DNA from: Alteromonadales bacterium alter-6D02
GTDB taxonomy: Bacteria > Pseudomonadota > Gammaproteobacteria > Enterobacterales > Psychrobiaceae
DNA: 64,000 nt
Direction: 5' to 3'
Assembly (NCBI GenBank): GCA_002835545.1
Contig: PIZK01000007.1
Location: forward strand, 48,501-112,500
The number at the start of each line of letters is the position of its first letter. Position 1 is the stretch's first letter. Made by a program: the position numbers and the translations under genes. Positions 1 through 9,688 of the stretch are shown here, piece after piece. Under the pieces are notes generated by a model. That model ran no database searches, was not told where the DNA came from, and saw only the letters and a list, made by a program, of their open reading frames with translations.

Positions 1-853
1 GCACAGAAGCCGCTGACGTATTACCATGCTTAGCCAAAGTCAAAACGACTTGGTCCATAGACATCGATAACTTCTTAGCGGTTGCTTTTATAATTCTGAA
101 ATTAGCTTGATGTGGTACTAACCAGTCGATATCTGACTTTTGTAAGCCATTTTCTTCTAGCGTCTCTGTAACCACACTGCTTAATTGCGTCACTGCAATT
201 TTGAACACATCGTTGCCCTTCATTTCGATGAAGTGCTCTGCATCTTCAGCAGCAACAGTTTGGCGTAGTGGTAATTTAGCTTTTAATAAATCACCATGTT
301 TACCCGCACTATGAATGTGCGTTGAGATAATACCCTGCTCTTCTGATGCGCCGATAACCGCAGCGCCAGCACCGTCACCAAATAAGATAATTGTGCCACG
401 ATCTTCAGGATTACATAGGCGAGATAATACATCAGCACCGATCACTAATATTTTTTTAGAGTGGCCCGTTTTGATAAATTGGTCAGCAACACTTAAAGCG
501 AAGATGAAACCAGAACAGGCTGCCGCTACATCAAACGATGGAATTGGTGACTCAATACCTAACAAGGTTTGTATTTCACACGCCGCTGCTGGGAAAGCAT
601 TATCAGCACTGGTTGTGCCAACAATAATCATGTCTAATTCACTGGCTGAAATTCCCGCCATTTCCAAAGCTTTTAGTGCTGCTTGGTGAGACATCGTAAC
701 AACAGACTCAGATTCTGGAGCGATGCGGCGTTCACTTATACCTGTTCGGGCTTGAATCCACTCATCACTGGTATCAACCATCTTTTCAAGATCGGCATTG
801 GTACGGGTTTGGCTTGGTAGATAACTACCCGTGCCTAAAATTTTTGAATACAT
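1..853 (-). CDS. fabH: Beta-ketoacyl-ACP synthase III (3' end outside window)
   Basis: Condenses acetyl-CoA with malonyl-ACP to start type II fatty acid synthesis in the cytoplasm. Reading the minus strand from the ATG at 853 gives a typical FabH N-terminus. The active-site cysteine lies in AAACSGF (about residue 113), the catalytic His in VPHQANFR and the Asn in KHGNTSAAS close to the window edge. About 284 codons are visible out of roughly 320 expected, so only the C-terminal end is missing. It follows plsX by 7 nt, the usual rpmF-plsX-fabH operon order. The identification is firm. Confidence 0.97.
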   Translation of the reverse strand, partial: MYSKILGTGSYLPSQTRTNADLEKMVDTSDEWIQARTGISERRIAPESESVVTMSHQAALKALEMAGISASELDMIIVGTTSADNAFPAAACEIQTLLGIESPIPSFDVAAACSGFIFALSVADQFIKTGHSKKILVIGADVLSRLCNPEDRGTIILFGDGAGAAVIGASEEQGIISTHIHSAGKHGDLLKAKLPLRQTVAAEDAEHFIEMKGNDVFKIAVTQLSSVVTETLEENGLQKSDIDWLVPHQANFRIIKATAKKLSMSMDQVVLTLAKHGNTSAASV

Positions 854-860
854 AGAAAAC

Positions 861-1886
861 CTAACAGATTTTTTCTAATAGAATAGATTCCAAACTATCT
901 TGGATCCTGCTTGGCACTTGCTGTTCAACTTCTGATATTGCTTGTTTGATAGCATTAAAGAATGCTTGTTGATCAGCGTTGCCATGACTTTTAATCACAA
1001 TACCGCGCAATCCTAACAGACTTGCCCCATTGTACTGGTCGGGCTTCATCTTACAGAGAACTTTTTTAAGAAAGGGTTTGGCAATTAGTGATAAGACTCG
1101 CATAGACCAATTCGATTTACTGGCTTGTTGCAAGTGTTCAATGAGGAGGTTAGCAACACCTTCGGTCGTTTTTAAACTAATATTACCGACAAAGCCATCG
1201 CATACAATCACATCAGTTTGGCCATTAAAAATCTGGTCGCCTTCAATAAAACCAATGTAATTTAGTTGTGCTGTTTGTTTTAACAGCTCAGCAGTTTGTT
1301 TAACGACGTCATTACCTTTAATCGCTTCTTCACCAACATTAAGTAATGAGATACGCGGCTGGCTAATCTTATCGACTTTTTCTGCCATAACAGAGCCCAT
1401 GACTGCAAATTGCAATAATGTTTCTGAATCACAGCTGACATTGGCGCCAAGGTCGAGCATATAAACTGATTTATCATTTAAACTAGGCAAGACTGAAACT
1501 AATGCTGGGCGGTCAATACCCGGAAGTGTTTTGAGTACTAGCTTGGCCATCGCCATTAGTACGCCGGTATTGCCTGCGCTGACACAAGCACTGGCGTTCC
1601 CTTGCTGCACCATATCAATAGCTTTGCGCATCGAGGATTCCCTGCGATTTCGCACAGCAGTCAACGGACGGTCGTTCATTGTGACTATTTCAGTACAATG
1701 TTCTAGGGTTAAGCGATCATGAAAAGCGAAAGAATCGGGGATATATTTAGTGATAACATTTTGATCACCAAACAGAGAAATAGATAAATGAGGGAATCGT
1801 TCAAGTGCCTGCATAGATGCAGGCACTGTCACTTGGGGGCCAAAATCGCCCCCCATGGCATCTAACGCTAGGGTTAGATTATCCAA
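861..1886 (-). CDS. plsX: Phosphate acyltransferase PlsX
   Basis: Converts acyl-ACP to acyl-phosphate, the donor for the first acylation in phospholipid synthesis. The 341-aa product has the family start [14 protein letters not shown] and the conserved [10 protein letters not shown] and LDLGANVSC segments, at normal length. The reading frame begins at TTG (1886); no ATG lies between this codon and the rpmF stop 12 nt upstream, and the alignment with known PlsX N-termini supports TTG. Only a weak AGG precedes it, so translation may be coupled to rpmF. It lies between rpmF and fabH, as in enterics and Vibrio. Confidence 0.97.
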   Translation of the reverse strand: MDNLTLALDAMGGDFGPQVTVPASMQALERFPHLSISLFGDQNVITKYIPDSFAFHDRLTLEHCTEIVTMNDRPLTAVRNRRESSMRKAIDMVQQGNASACVSAGNTGVLMAMAKLVLKTLPGIDRPALVSVLPSLNDKSVYMLDLGANVSCDSETLLQFAVMGSVMAEKVDKISQPRISLLNVGEEAIKGNDVVKQTAELLKQTAQLNYIGFIEGDQIFNGQTDVIVCDGFVGNISLKTTEGVANLLIEHLQQASKSNWSMRVLSLIAKPFLKKVLCKMKPDQYNGASLLGLRGIVIKSHGNADQQAFFNAIKQAISEVEQQVPSRIQDSLESILLEKIC

Positions 1887-1898
1887 AATAATCGCCTA

Positions 1899-2069
1899 TT
1901 ATAGCTCGATTACTTTTTTGCCACGGTAGTAACCGTCAGCAGTGATGTGGTGACGACGGTGAGTTTCACCAGTAGTCGCATCAACACTTAACTGTGCGCC
2001 AGTTAATGCATCGTGTGAACGACGCATGCCACGTCTTGAACGAGATTTTTTACTTTTTTGTACGGCCAT
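1899..2069 (-). CDS. rpmF: 50S ribosomal protein L32
   Basis: A 56-aa basic protein beginning [20 protein letters not shown], which is the L32 signature of gammaproteobacteria; it is a structural protein of the large ribosomal subunit. Translated by hand because it is short. The ATG is preceded by a good AGGAG ribosome binding site. No zinc-binding cysteines are present, so it is the zinc-independent type. It sits between yceD and plsX, the conserved position that couples ribosome and lipid synthesis. Confidence 0.97.
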   Translation of the reverse strand: MAVQKSKKSRSRRGMRRSHDALTGAQLSVDATTGETHRRHHITADGYYRGKKVIEL

Positions 2070-2089
2070 GGTTGTCTCCTAGATAAACC

Positions 2090-2611
2090 TTACTTCTTTA
2101 ATTTTTGTAACACCGCGAACGGGTTAGGACGCTCTTCAATCGTGTCGTCGATTTCGCCTACTGTAACGTCTTGCTCTTTAACAGAGCAGTCTTCTACGGC
2201 ATGCATTGGAAAAAATGGAATTGAAACAATAAATTCATCTTCGATCAATTTAGCGATTTCAATATGACCATGTTCGTCCACTTCAACAGGATCGTAAACA
2301 TCCGGTAATTCACTCTCCTGCGACTGGTCGGTCACAGGTGAATAACAGAATTCAACTTGCAAAGTGATGTTAAACTCTTCCATACAACGCTGACAGATTA
2401 ACGAGACTTCTGCTTGAGAATGTCCTGTTACGGTCACAATGCCCTGTTCGTCAGTGTCACAAGAAAACTGTACCTGTATATCGCTACAGAATCCGGCGGA
2501 CGCATCCAATAACCTCGGCAAATTTGCTGATTCTATCTTACCGAAGTATTCAGAACGCATTTTAGCCGCTTTTTTTGGATCTATCGTCAAAGGTATCTTT
2601 ACTAGTTGCAT
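2090..2611 (-). CDS. yceD: YceD family 23S rRNA accumulation protein (DUF177)
   Basis: The 173-aa protein matches YceD of E. coli in length and pattern. It begins MQLVKIPLTIDPKKAA, has a central CQRCMEEF cysteine pair, an FCYSPV motif and ends PNPFAVLQKLKK. The family is linked to 23S rRNA accumulation and is nearly always encoded upstream of rpmF, as here (20-nt gap). The start is fixed by homology, yet there is no Shine-Dalgarno sequence, and a good promoter ends only 8 nt before the ATG. This suggests a leaderless mRNA. Confidence 0.93.
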   Translation of the reverse strand: MQLVKIPLTIDPKKAAKMRSEYFGKIESANLPRLLDASAGFCSDIQVQFSCDTDEQGIVTVTGHSQAEVSLICQRCMEEFNITLQVEFCYSPVTDQSQESELPDVYDPVEVDEHGHIEIAKLIEDEFIVSIPFFPMHAVEDCSVKEQDVTVGEIDDTIEERPNPFAVLQKLKK

Positions 2612-2648
2612 GGACGCGCATCTTATAGATCATGACTCGAGTAGTCAA
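2612..2648 (-). promoter_or_regulatory. Candidate promoter of yceD-rpmF-plsX-fabH giving a near-leaderless mRNA
   Basis: On the minus strand TTGACT (2643-2648) and TAAGAT (2620-2625) are separated by exactly 17 nt. The -10 box ends 8 nt before the yceD ATG, so transcription should begin within about 1-3 nt of the start codon. Sequence match only. Confidence 0.55.
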
Positions 2649-2754
2649 AGGAAAATAAGTAAAATCACTTGTTTTTTTTATTGTCGTGATAGACTTAGGC
2701 CTATTCAGCCAAAAACCACCGTAAAGTGGTTATAAAACAGTCAAAACAATACTT

Positions 2755-3354
2755 ATGAACAAGACCCTTATATTAGCATCGACCTCGCCGTTTCGACAGC
2801 AATTACTACACAAAATTGCACTCCCTTTTGAATGTATTAGTCCCAACGTTGATGAAACGCCACATAACGAAGAATCTCCCCAAGCCTTAGTGCAGCGTTT
2901 AGCAATAGCCAAAGCTCAAGCAGTCGCAGCTAATCACGCCAATAGTCTTATCATTGGTGGTGATCAAGTCGCAGTCATCAATGGGCAAATTGTCGGGAAG
3001 CCTCATCACTTTGACGCGGCCTTTAAACAGTTGAAAGCGGCAAGCAATCAAGTTATTACTTTTTATACTGGCTTGTGCCTTTATAATAGTGATGAAGAGA
3101 CTTATCAGGTTATCGTTGAGCCGTTTAATGTTCATTTTCGTCAGCTATCAGACGCAATGATTACTGGCTACCTTAATGCCGAACAGCCTTATAATTGCGC
3201 AGGAAGTTTCAAAAGTGAAGGTTTGGGTATTGCCTTATTTTCAAAGTTAGACGGAAAAGATCCTAATACATTAGTTGGATTACCGCTGATTTCCTTGATT
3301 GAAATGTTAAATAACCAAGGAATCGAAGTGTTAGAGCATTGTCAGGTGCAATAA
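2755..3354 (+). CDS. yceF: Maf family nucleotide pyrophosphatase YceF
   Basis: A 199-aa Maf/HAM1-fold pyrophosphatase. The YceF subgroup hydrolyses modified nucleotides such as 7-methyl-GTP. The N-terminal LASTSPFRQQLL loop, the PNVDETP motif, the IIGGDQVA catalytic region and YNCAGSFKSEGLG are all intact. It is divergent from yceD, reproducing the enteric rluC-yceF-yceD-rpmF neighbourhood with an HAD gene and repeats inserted. No clear ribosome binding site precedes the ATG; a small hairpin (ACCAC/GTGGT) lies about 35 nt upstream. YceF fits better than the MafA (dTTP/UTP) subgroup because of synteny. Confidence 0.93.
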   Translation: MNKTLILASTSPFRQQLLHKIALPFECISPNVDETPHNEESPQALVQRLAIAKAQAVAANHANSLIIGGDQVAVINGQIVGKPHHFDAAFKQLKAASNQVITFYTGLCLYNSDEETYQVIVEPFNVHFRQLSDAMITGYLNAEQPYNCAGSFKSEGLGIALFSKLDGKDPNTLVGLPLISLIEMLNNQGIEVLEHCQVQ

Positions 3355-3391
3355 CTTTCTCGTTCCCCTAAACTTACACGCTGTCACTCTG

Positions 3392-3725
3392 AATAAGATT
3401 CCGGCTAACACACGGCCGGAACGACAGAAGAACCATAGACTTTGGCTGAAACATTACCAGAAACACAGGGAGTTTGTCGTCCTGAAAGTCTTTTATTCAG
3501 GACCTCTTGAAATCCTTTGCTGCTGGGATGAGTCATAAGCGTAATAAGATTCCGGTTAACACACTGCCGGAACAACGGAAGAACCATAGACTTTGGCTGA
3601 AACATTACCAGAAACACAGTGAGTTCGTCGTCCTGAAAGTCTTTTATTCAGGACCTCTTGAAATCCTTTGCTGCTGGGATGAGTCATAAGCGTAATAAGA
3701 TTCCGGTTAACACACTGCCGCAACG
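3392..3725. repeat. 151-bp tandem repeat, about 2.2 copies, each containing a REP-type palindrome
   Basis: The string AATAAGATTCCGG recurs at 3392, 3543 and 3694, exactly 151 bp apart. Copies 1 and 2 are nearly identical over their full length and copy 3 is only about 30 bp. Each unit starts with a palindrome (TTCCGGC at 3399-3405 pairing with GCCGGAA at 3415-3421 in copy 1) and contains a second inverted repeat, GTCCTGAA (3479-3486) with TTCAGGAC (3496-3503). Confidence 0.95.
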
Positions 3726-3736
3726 ACGATACTTTT

Positions 3737-3768
3737 GTCATTCGGGCATGCTCTTAGCCGGAATCTCG
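3737..3768 (+). repeat. REP-like palindrome, opposite orientation
   Basis: TTCGGGC (3741-3747) pairs with GCCGGAA (3757-3763) with one mismatch around a 9-nt loop, followed by TCTCG. It is the reverse-orientation partner of the palindromes in the adjacent tandem repeat and matches the element at 9689-9721. Confidence 0.8.
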
Positions 3769-3827
3769 ATTTTTATCACTATCAGAATAAGACCGAAATC
3801 CAGAACAAAACACCTTTAAGAGGACGT

Positions 3828-4493
3828 TTATTTTGTTGGTTGACCGACTCTTTTTACGATATCAATAATTTCTTGTGGTTTGGCAACAATGGCTAATGGT
3901 TGCTGCTTACTCAACTTCTCATGAGTGTGGGCACCATAACTAACGGCGATACTGTCAACACCGGCATTGTTGGCCATACCAATATCTAAAATAGAATCAC
4001 CAATCATTAAGATATGTTGCTTTTCGATATTGTGGCGCGCTGCTAAGCGATTGATCATGTCAGGATCAGGTTTGGACTTAGCTTCATCGGCGGTCATTGA
4101 ATCGCAAAAATAGTGACTCAAACCACTCTCTTCTAACAACCTATCTAACCCAGCACGAGTTTTTCCCGTTGCGACAGCAAGTTGAATGTTTTGCTGCTGA
4201 AAATATTGCAGGACTTGCTCAATACCATCAAAAATCGGTGTTGCCGTATCGTCATACTCTTCATATTCGTCACGATAGTAACCTTGTAGTAGATTAATTT
4301 GATGTTCAGTGATTTTCGGAAACAAAACTTCAAGCGCTGGTGCTAAGCTAAGACCAATAACATCTCGTACTTGATCTGCCGTTGGTTCAGTTAGCTGTGC
4401 ACGTTTGGCAACCGTTTTTACACTGGAGACAATACGGTCAATGGAGTCCATCACCGTACCATCCCAATCAAATAGCACTAATTGGTAACTCAT
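3828..4493 (-). CDS. HAD family hydrolase, phosphoglycolate phosphatase-like
   Basis: A 221-aa HAD-IA hydrolase. Motif I is FDWDGTVMDS with the nucleophile Asp near residue 9, motif II AVATGKTRAGL, motif III the Lys of KSKPDPDM and motif IV IGDSILDIGMA. A helical cap follows motif I. Its ATG overlaps the rluC stop as ATGA, so the two are translationally coupled; this pairing occurs in many marine gammaproteobacteria. A small phosphorylated metabolite such as a sugar phosphate or phosphoglycolate is the likely substrate, but the sequence does not define it. Confidence 0.9.
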   Translation of the reverse strand: MSYQLVLFDWDGTVMDSIDRIVSSVKTVAKRAQLTEPTADQVRDVIGLSLAPALEVLFPKITEHQINLLQGYYRDEYEEYDDTATPIFDGIEQVLQYFQQQNIQLAVATGKTRAGLDRLLEESGLSHYFCDSMTADEAKSKPDPDMINRLAARHNIEKQHILMIGDSILDIGMANNAGVDSIAVSYGAHTHEKLSKQQPLAIVAKPQEIIDIVKRVGQPTK

Positions 4494-5449
4494 GTTTTCC
4501 TTAATGCAGCAACAGTTGCTTTAAGGGAATCATCCATTGGCGCTTCAAAGAACATTGTAGTTTCTTCGTTCGGATGGAAGAAGCGTAAACTAGCCGAATG
4601 AAGGAACAAGCGATTTAAGCCAGATTTTTTCATTTCACTATCAAATTGACGATCACCATATTTGTCATCGCCAGCGATTGGGTGGCCAGTGTGTAGGGTA
4701 TGAACACGAATTTGGTGCGTACGGCCGGTAACAGGGCTCGCCTGTACTAGGGTACAATTTTCAAAGCGTTGAACAATCTTAAATTTAGTGTAGCTTTCTT
4801 TACCTTCTGGATTCACACGGACAATACGTTCTCCCGATTGTAGTGTGTTCTTAAGTAATGGTGCGTTTACAGCTTTATCTGCTTTATCCCATTGCCCTAG
4901 CACAAGTGCCAGATAATTTTTCTCAACCGTTTTTTCACGGAGTTGTTCGTGTAGTGCACGCAATGTACTACGACGCTTAGCGACTAAGATACAACCAGAG
5001 GTATCTCTATCTAAACGATGTACCAACTCTAGAAATTTGGCATCGGGACGTAATGCTCTTAACCCTTCAATTAAACCAAATTTTAAGCCGCTGCCACCAT
5101 GGACCGCGATGCCAGATGGTTTATTAATGACCATTAAATATTTATCTTCGAAGATAATATGCTTCTCTAATGAAGCAATTTTTTCGAGTTTAGCGTTTGG
5201 CAATGCTTTTTCTTCTGACACATGAATCGGAGGAATACGCACAATGTCGCCATCAGCCAAACGATATACGGGCTTAATACGTTTTTTATTTACCCGAACT
5301 TCACCCTTACGTAAAATTCGATACACTCTACTCTTAGGAACACCTTTTAAAAAAGTTACTAAGAAATTATCTATGCGCTGCCCGGCATGATTGTCATCAA
5401 TAGTGACAAACTGCACTTTTGGCGCGTCTTGTTTTTGAATATCTGTCAT
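4490..5449 (-). CDS. rluC: 23S rRNA pseudouridine synthase RluC
   Basis: Makes pseudouridine at 23S rRNA positions 955, 2504 and 2580 in E. coli. The 319-aa protein has an N-terminal S4 RNA-binding domain (about residues 20-80) and the RluA-type catalytic core with LVHRLDRDTSG, where Asp147 is the expected catalytic residue, followed by GRTHQIRVH. RluC is favoured over RluA or RluD by synteny: it is divergent from rne, as in E. coli. It overlaps the downstream HAD gene by 4 nt. Confidence 0.94.
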   Translation of the reverse strand: MTDIQKQDAPKVQFVTIDDNHAGQRIDNFLVTFLKGVPKSRVYRILRKGEVRVNKKRIKPVYRLADGDIVRIPPIHVSEEKALPNAKLEKIASLEKHIIFEDKYLMVINKPSGIAVHGGSGLKFGLIEGLRALRPDAKFLELVHRLDRDTSGCILVAKRRSTLRALHEQLREKTVEKNYLALVLGQWDKADKAVNAPLLKNTLQSGERIVRVNPEGKESYTKFKIVQRFENCTLVQASPVTGRTHQIRVHTLHTGHPIAGDDKYGDRQFDSEMKKSGLNRLFLHSASLRFFHPNEETTMFFEAPMDDSLKATVAALRKT

Positions 5450-6406
5450 AGCGGCTATTGTAACCGAATAATCACTTCACCGTCATGGTCTATCTCGCAA
5501 AGGCTCCATTTTTTTAATTGTTTCAATTTTTAGTATTATTTGTTTGATTTGTTAGTAAAGAATTGTGGCAGTTCAATTCGTTTAGTGGGATAATCAGGCC
5601 TTCTTTCTGGTTATGTTTCGTAATGAAAGTTTATTAATTAACTAATTTTATGCAATTATGTAGCAAAAGTTACGTAATATCATTAAGTTAAAAACACGGT
5701 TTGCACAAATAACCGTGCGAATAATAGCTAAAATTAGTCCCAGCAAAGAAACAAAAAATATTTAAAAATTTTTACGAACCCACTAAATTTCGATTTACAC
5801 GTTCGTTACATTAAAAAACCGTTGTAAAAATGACCAGTTAATATGGGTTTTACCGGAATAAAAACAGGCAAATCGTCGGGATGACGACACTGCGCTGAGC
5901 AAAAGATTTTAGAGTTATTGATTATAAAGCACACCGACAATATCGGTGTTGAAAACGTTAAATAGAACGTCAGTGTTCTCATGCACAAAAAGAGACACTT
6001 TAAAAAACATTTAGCTCATCCAGAACATCAATTCTGGCTTTTGAAGATAGATTACTTGTGAAAAATAGATGACCATTAGACACGATGGCACACAAGGTAA
6101 TTTGTTAGCTAAAGAGTAACTCGCAACACAATGCATAAATAATTTGTATTTGAACCAATGTACACAGACAGAGTAAGTTTTAAGCCTCCTTTAATTAGCG
6201 TGTTCACTAAAAAACGCTAAACTGTTGAGCTAGCTTTAGTTTTGAACTGCTGCACACGAGTAAAATTTTATTATTTTTCATCGATTAAGTTAGGTAAAAC
6301 CTAACAATGTTTTGCACTAGCCTCCCTGTCGAGAGACTGTATGAAAGGCTACCGGAATCAATAGAATACTGCTCATTTGGCAACCATTTATGGAAGAGTT
6401 TCCAAC
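5450..6406 (+). promoter_or_regulatory. Long rluC-rne intergenic region, probable rne leader
   Basis: About 950 bp with no convincing ORF. It is A+T-rich and includes hairpins CACGGTT/AACCGTG (5695-5701 with 5711-5717), ACACCGA/TCGGTGT (5931-5937 with 5943-5949) and AGTGTTCTC/GAGACACT (5972-5980 with 5992-5999). In E. coli rne has a long structured 5' UTR through which RNase E controls its own mRNA. The length and hairpins here suggest the same, but no specific element could be matched. Confidence 0.5.
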
Positions 6407-9400
6407 ATGAGAAGAATGTTAATTAACGCAACTCAATCTGAAGAGTTGCGGGTCGCCCTTGTGGATGGCCAAACCTTGTATGATCTGGACATTGAAAGTC
6501 CTGGTCATGAACAAACTAAAGCCAATATCTACAAAGGTACTATCACCCGCGTTGAACCTAGCCTTGAAGCCGCATTTGTTGACTACGGTGTAGAGCGTCA
6601 CGGTTTCTTACCGCTAAAAGAAATTGCTCGCGAATATTTCCCTGACGGTTATTCATTCAAAGGTCGCCCTAACATCAAAGATGTGATTAAGGAAGGCCAA
6701 GAAGTTATCGTTCAAATCGACAAAGAAGAGCGCGGTAACAAAGGGGCTGCACTGACTACCTTTATCAGTCTAGCCGGTGGTTACTTAGTCCTAATGCCAA
6801 ATAACCCTCGTGCAGGTGGTATTTCTCGTCGTATAGAAGGTGAAGAGCGCACTCAACTAAAAGCCGCACTTTCATCGTTGACGATGCCAAAAGGTATGGG
6901 CGTTATCGTTCGTACAGCTGGTGTCGGCAAAGCCTCTGAAGAACTACAATACGATTTAGATATCCTTGAAAATCACTGGCGTGCTATTAAAGAAGCAGCT
7001 AGTTCGCGCCCTGCTCCGTTTCTAATCCACCAAGAAAGTAACGTGATTGTTCGTGCAATGCGCGATTACTTACGCCGCGATATTGGTGAGATTTTAATTG
7101 ACCACCCTCGTGTATTTGAAAGTGCACGTGAGCACATCAGTGTGGTTCGCCCTGATTACTTAAACCGTGTTAAACAATACACTGGTGAAGTACCACTGTT
7201 TACTCACTATCAAATTGAAACGCAAATTGAATCAGCGTTCCAACGTGAGGTTCGCCTTCCTTCTGGTGGTTCGATTGTTATTGACCCAACTGAAGCATTA
7301 ACCTCAATCGACATTAACTCTGCCCGCGCAACTAAAGGCGGTGATATTGAAGAAACAGCGTTTAATACCAACTTAGAAGCCTCTGTTGAAATTGCACGCC
7401 AATTACGTTTGCGTGACCTTGGTGGCTTAGTGGTTATCGATTACATCGATATGTCATCGGTTAAACACCAACGTGAAGTAGAAAACAAATTACGTGATGC
7501 GCTCAAAGTTGATCGTGCTAAGATCCAAGTTGGTCGTATTTCTCGCTTTGGCTTAATGGAAATGTCGCGTCAGCGTATTCGTCCAAGTTTAGGTGAATCA
7601 AGCACTCACATTTGTCCACGTTGTGTCGGTCAAGGTACTATTCGTGGTACTGAGTCATTAGCATTATCAATTCTTCGTTTAATGGAAGAAGAAGCGATCA
7701 AAGATTCAACGGCACAAATCGAAGCACAAGTACCTGTGAACGTTGCTGCCTACTTATTAAATGAGAAGCGCAAAGCAATTCGTGTCATTGAAACACGCCA
7801 TGATGTACATGTAATTATCGTTCCTAACGTCAACCTAGAAACACCACATTATGAAGTTATCCGTCATCGTAACGATGATAAAGTCAGCGCAAGTAGCTAC
7901 GAGTTAGTGAAAGAAACTGATGCAGATAACGAATACGAGTCGCGCTTATTAAAATCTGAAATTAGTAAGAATGAGCCTGTTCTAAAAGGTATTTCTGCAC
8001 CTGCAACGCCACCACCTGTGACACCAGTTGAAGCACCGCAAGCCGCGCCAGTTCAAACGGCTCCAGCGACGCCACAAGCACAAGCAGTTCAACCGTCACT
8101 GTTTGCTAAAATTGCAGGCTTCATTAAAGGCTTATTCGTTCAAGAGCCTCAAGAAGAAGAAAAGAAACAGGAAGAGCCAGAAAAGCCAAAGAACAAGTAC
8201 AATAACAACCGCAACCGTAACCGCAATCGCAATCGTAATCGCAATCGTCAGGGAAACCGTCGCCCTAACGACAATAAAGGTGAAAACGAGCGCGAAAGTG
8301 CCGATCTTCGTGATAATAAAGAAGAGAGTAAAGAGCGTAGCGAGAATCGTCGTAAGCCGAGAAAACCACGCAATCCTAAACCGTCACAGGCAAAGCATGA
8401 CAATGCTAATTCGCAAGAAGAGCAAGTAGCACAACGCCGTCAACGTCGTAATATGCGTAAGAAAGTGCGTTCTGGCGCTGAAGACAAGACTGTTGAAACA
8501 GAGCAGCCTGCAGTGCCTGTTAAAGCAAGCGTTCAAAATGACGCCGTGAACACAGATGTAACAACAGCAGAGAAAGTTGCTTCTGAAAACGCAGGTAACA
8601 ATACTGAGCATGCCAACGAGAAGGAAGATGGTCAAAATAACCGTCGTCGTAATCGTCGCTCTCCGCGTCATTTGCGCTCTTCAGGTCAGCGTCGTAATCG
8701 CCAAGATCGTAATAACAACGATGAAGCGGTTGAAGCGCGTTACCCAATTAAAACAACTGACGAGTTAGCTGCTGAGGTTGCTCAAGAGCAACAACAAGCC
8801 GCACAACAAGTTGACGTTGAACAAGCACCAGTGACTGAAACTCAAGTTGAAGCAACATCTGTTGTAGAAACGACTGTTGAAGCGACACCTGTTGTAGAAA
8901 CAACTGTTGAAGCGACACCTGTTGAAGCGACTATCGAACCTGTCGCAGAACAATCAGTTGAAGCAGTGGAAGCGGCCCCAGTTAAAGTTGCTGAAGAAGC
9001 ACCAGCTCCATCGATTGAAACGCCTAACGAGGCAGTTGAAGAAGTAGTTGCCGTTGAAGCTCCTGCGCCAGTTGTTGAAGCTCCAGTGATTGAAGCAGCG
9101 CCAGTAGTCACTGAACCAACAGTTGCAGCTGATCCAGTAGTTGAAGCACCAGTAGTTGAAGCACCAGTGGTTGAAGCGCCAATCGTCGAAGAAGCTGTTA
9201 CTGCACCAGTTGTTGAAAATACTGCTGAAGCATCGGAAAAAGCAGCAACTCAACAAACAACAGCAACAGTGACGACAGTTAAGGGGCACGCTAGCGCACC
9301 AGTCACTACGCCAAAAGCTGCTCCAGCTGTTCATAGTGGTGTTGCAGTGCAACCAATGCCTGCGGAGCAACGTATACCGTTCCACCGCAGTAATAAGGCA

Positions 9401-9457
9401 ACCAGCACACAGCAAGCAACAAGCAGAGCGTCAAGTGGTCCTATGCTAGCGAAATAA
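6407..9457 (+). CDS. rne: Ribonuclease E
   Basis: The essential endoribonuclease of mRNA decay and rRNA/tRNA processing, and scaffold of the degradosome. The 1016-aa product has the N-terminal catalytic half (S1 domain from about residue 35, the DIN active-site segment in [14 protein letters not shown], and the CPRCVGQG zinc-link). An amphipathic membrane-targeting helix [13 protein letters not shown] follows near residues 565-577, then Arg-rich RNA-binding stretches of Asn-Arg dipeptides and a long Glu/Pro/Val-rich repetitive tail. The ATG at 6407 gives the family start [10 protein letters not shown] and has a GGAAGAG ribosome site 8 nt upstream; a TTG ten codons earlier is unlikely. An intrinsic terminator follows. 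Confidence 0.97.
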   Translation: MRRMLINATQSEELRVALVDGQTLYDLDIESPGHEQTKANIYKGTITRVEPSLEAAFVDYGVERHGFLPLKEIAREYFPDGYSFKGRPNIKDVIKEGQEVIVQIDKEERGNKGAALTTFISLAGGYLVLMPNNPRAGGISRRIEGEERTQLKAALSSLTMPKGMGVIVRTAGVGKASEELQYDLDILENHWRAIKEAASSRPAPFLIHQESNVIVRAMRDYLRRDIGEILIDHPRVFESAREHISVVRPDYLNRVKQYTGEVPLFTHYQIETQIESAFQREVRLPSGGSIVIDPTEALTSIDINSARATKGGDIEETAFNTNLEASVEIARQLRLRDLGGLVVIDYIDMSSVKHQREVENKLRDALKVDRAKIQVGRISRFGLMEMSRQRIRPSLGESSTHICPRCVGQGTIRGTESLALSILRLMEEEAIKDSTAQIEAQVPVNVAAYLLNEKRKAIRVIETRHDVHVIIVPNVNLETPHYEVIRHRNDDKVSASSYELVKETDADNEYESRLLKSEISKNEPVLKGISAPATPPPVTPVEAPQAAPVQTAPATPQAQAVQPSLFAKIAGFIKGLFVQEPQEEEKKQEEPEKPKNKYNNNRNRNRNRNRNRNRQGNRRPNDNKGENERESADLRDNKEESKERSENRRKPRKPRNPKPSQAKHDNANSQEEQVAQRRQRRNMRKKVRSGAEDKTVETEQPAVPVKASVQNDAVNTDVTTAEKVASENAGNNTEHANEKEDGQNNRRRNRRSPRHLRSSGQRRNRQDRNNNDEAVEARYPIKTTDELAAEVAQEQQQAAQQVDVEQAPVTETQVEATSVVETTVEATPVVETTVEATPVEATIEPVAEQSVEAVEAAPVKVAEEAPAPSIETPNEAVEEVVAVEAPAPVVEAPVIEAAPVVTEPTVAADPVVEAPVVEAPVVEAPIVEEAVTAPVVENTAEASEKAATQQTTATVTTVKGHASAPVTTPKAAPAVHSGVAVQPMPAEQRIPFHRSNKATSTQQATSRASSGPMLAK
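8206..8251 (+). repeat. Hexanucleotide coding repeat in rne (Asn-Arg)n
   Basis: Seven or so consecutive AAYCGY hexamers encode alternating Asn-Arg in the RNA-binding segment of RNase E. This is a potential slippage tract that keeps frame because the unit is six bases. Confidence 0.85.
8840..9200 (+). repeat. Minisatellite-like coding repeats in the RNase E tail
   Basis: A 30-bp unit encoding [10 protein letters not shown] is repeated at about 8850-8925, and a 15-bp unit encoding VVEAP is repeated near 9090-9185. Both produce an acidic, Pro/Val-rich disordered linker before the C-terminus. Long open frames on the opposite strand here are artefacts of these repeats. Confidence 0.8.
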
Positions 9458-9506
9458 CGCTAGCAGTAAGCGACTAACAATCGTTTAGGCAATATGTTTG
9501 GATAAT

Positions 9507-9537
9507 AAAAAGCAGTGAGAAATCACTGCTTTTTTTG
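9507..9537 (+). terminator. Rho-independent terminator of rne
   Basis: Stem AGCAGTGA (9511-9518) with TCACTGCT (9523-9530), loop GAAA, followed by a run of eight T. Confidence 0.93.
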
Positions 9538-9579
9538 TTTATGTAGAAAAGTATAAATAGTGAAAATGTATGAGTTAAC

Positions 9580-9620
9580 CCTACAGCATCACTCATGCAC
9601 GCTTTAACCAGAATCTCGCT
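9580..9620 (+). repeat. Degenerate REP-like copy
   Basis: The segment CATGCACGCTTTAACCAGAA followed by TCTCGCT resembles the REP right half at 9700-9721 but lacks the full palindrome. It is probably a decayed copy. Confidence 0.45.
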
Positions 9621-9688
9621 GTTAAGAATGAAACTAAGATCCTAAATTTAACACTTTCAGAATGGTATATGTACCCGCCCCCGATACT

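Larger units (their letters stand above)
3355..3827. other. Gene-free stretch filled with interspersed repeats
   Basis: Between yceF and the convergent HAD gene there is no coding potential beyond short frames created by the repeats. The stretch holds two full tandem copies and a partial third copy of a 151-bp unit, and a REP hairpin in the opposite orientation (3737-3768). No separate T-run terminator is visible for either flanking gene, so the palindromes may form the transcript ends. Confidence 0.85.

Noticed and set aside
315..689. 124-codon open frame on the plus strand
   Set aside because: Antisense to fabH, which is read in full on the minus strand with conserved catalytic motifs.
3507..3741. 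Open frames of 60-70 codons on both strands in the 3.4-3.7 kb block
   Set aside because: They are created by the tandem repeat and have neither ribosome sites nor recognisable products.
6377..6406. Upstream TTG start for rne
   Set aside because: It adds ten residues not found in RNase E; the ATG at 6407 has a good ribosome site and matches the family N-terminus.
8384..9415. Long open frames opposite to the 3' half of rne
   Set aside because: They consist of low-complexity Thr/Ala/Ser or Cys/Phe-rich sequence produced by the rne coding repeats on the other strand.
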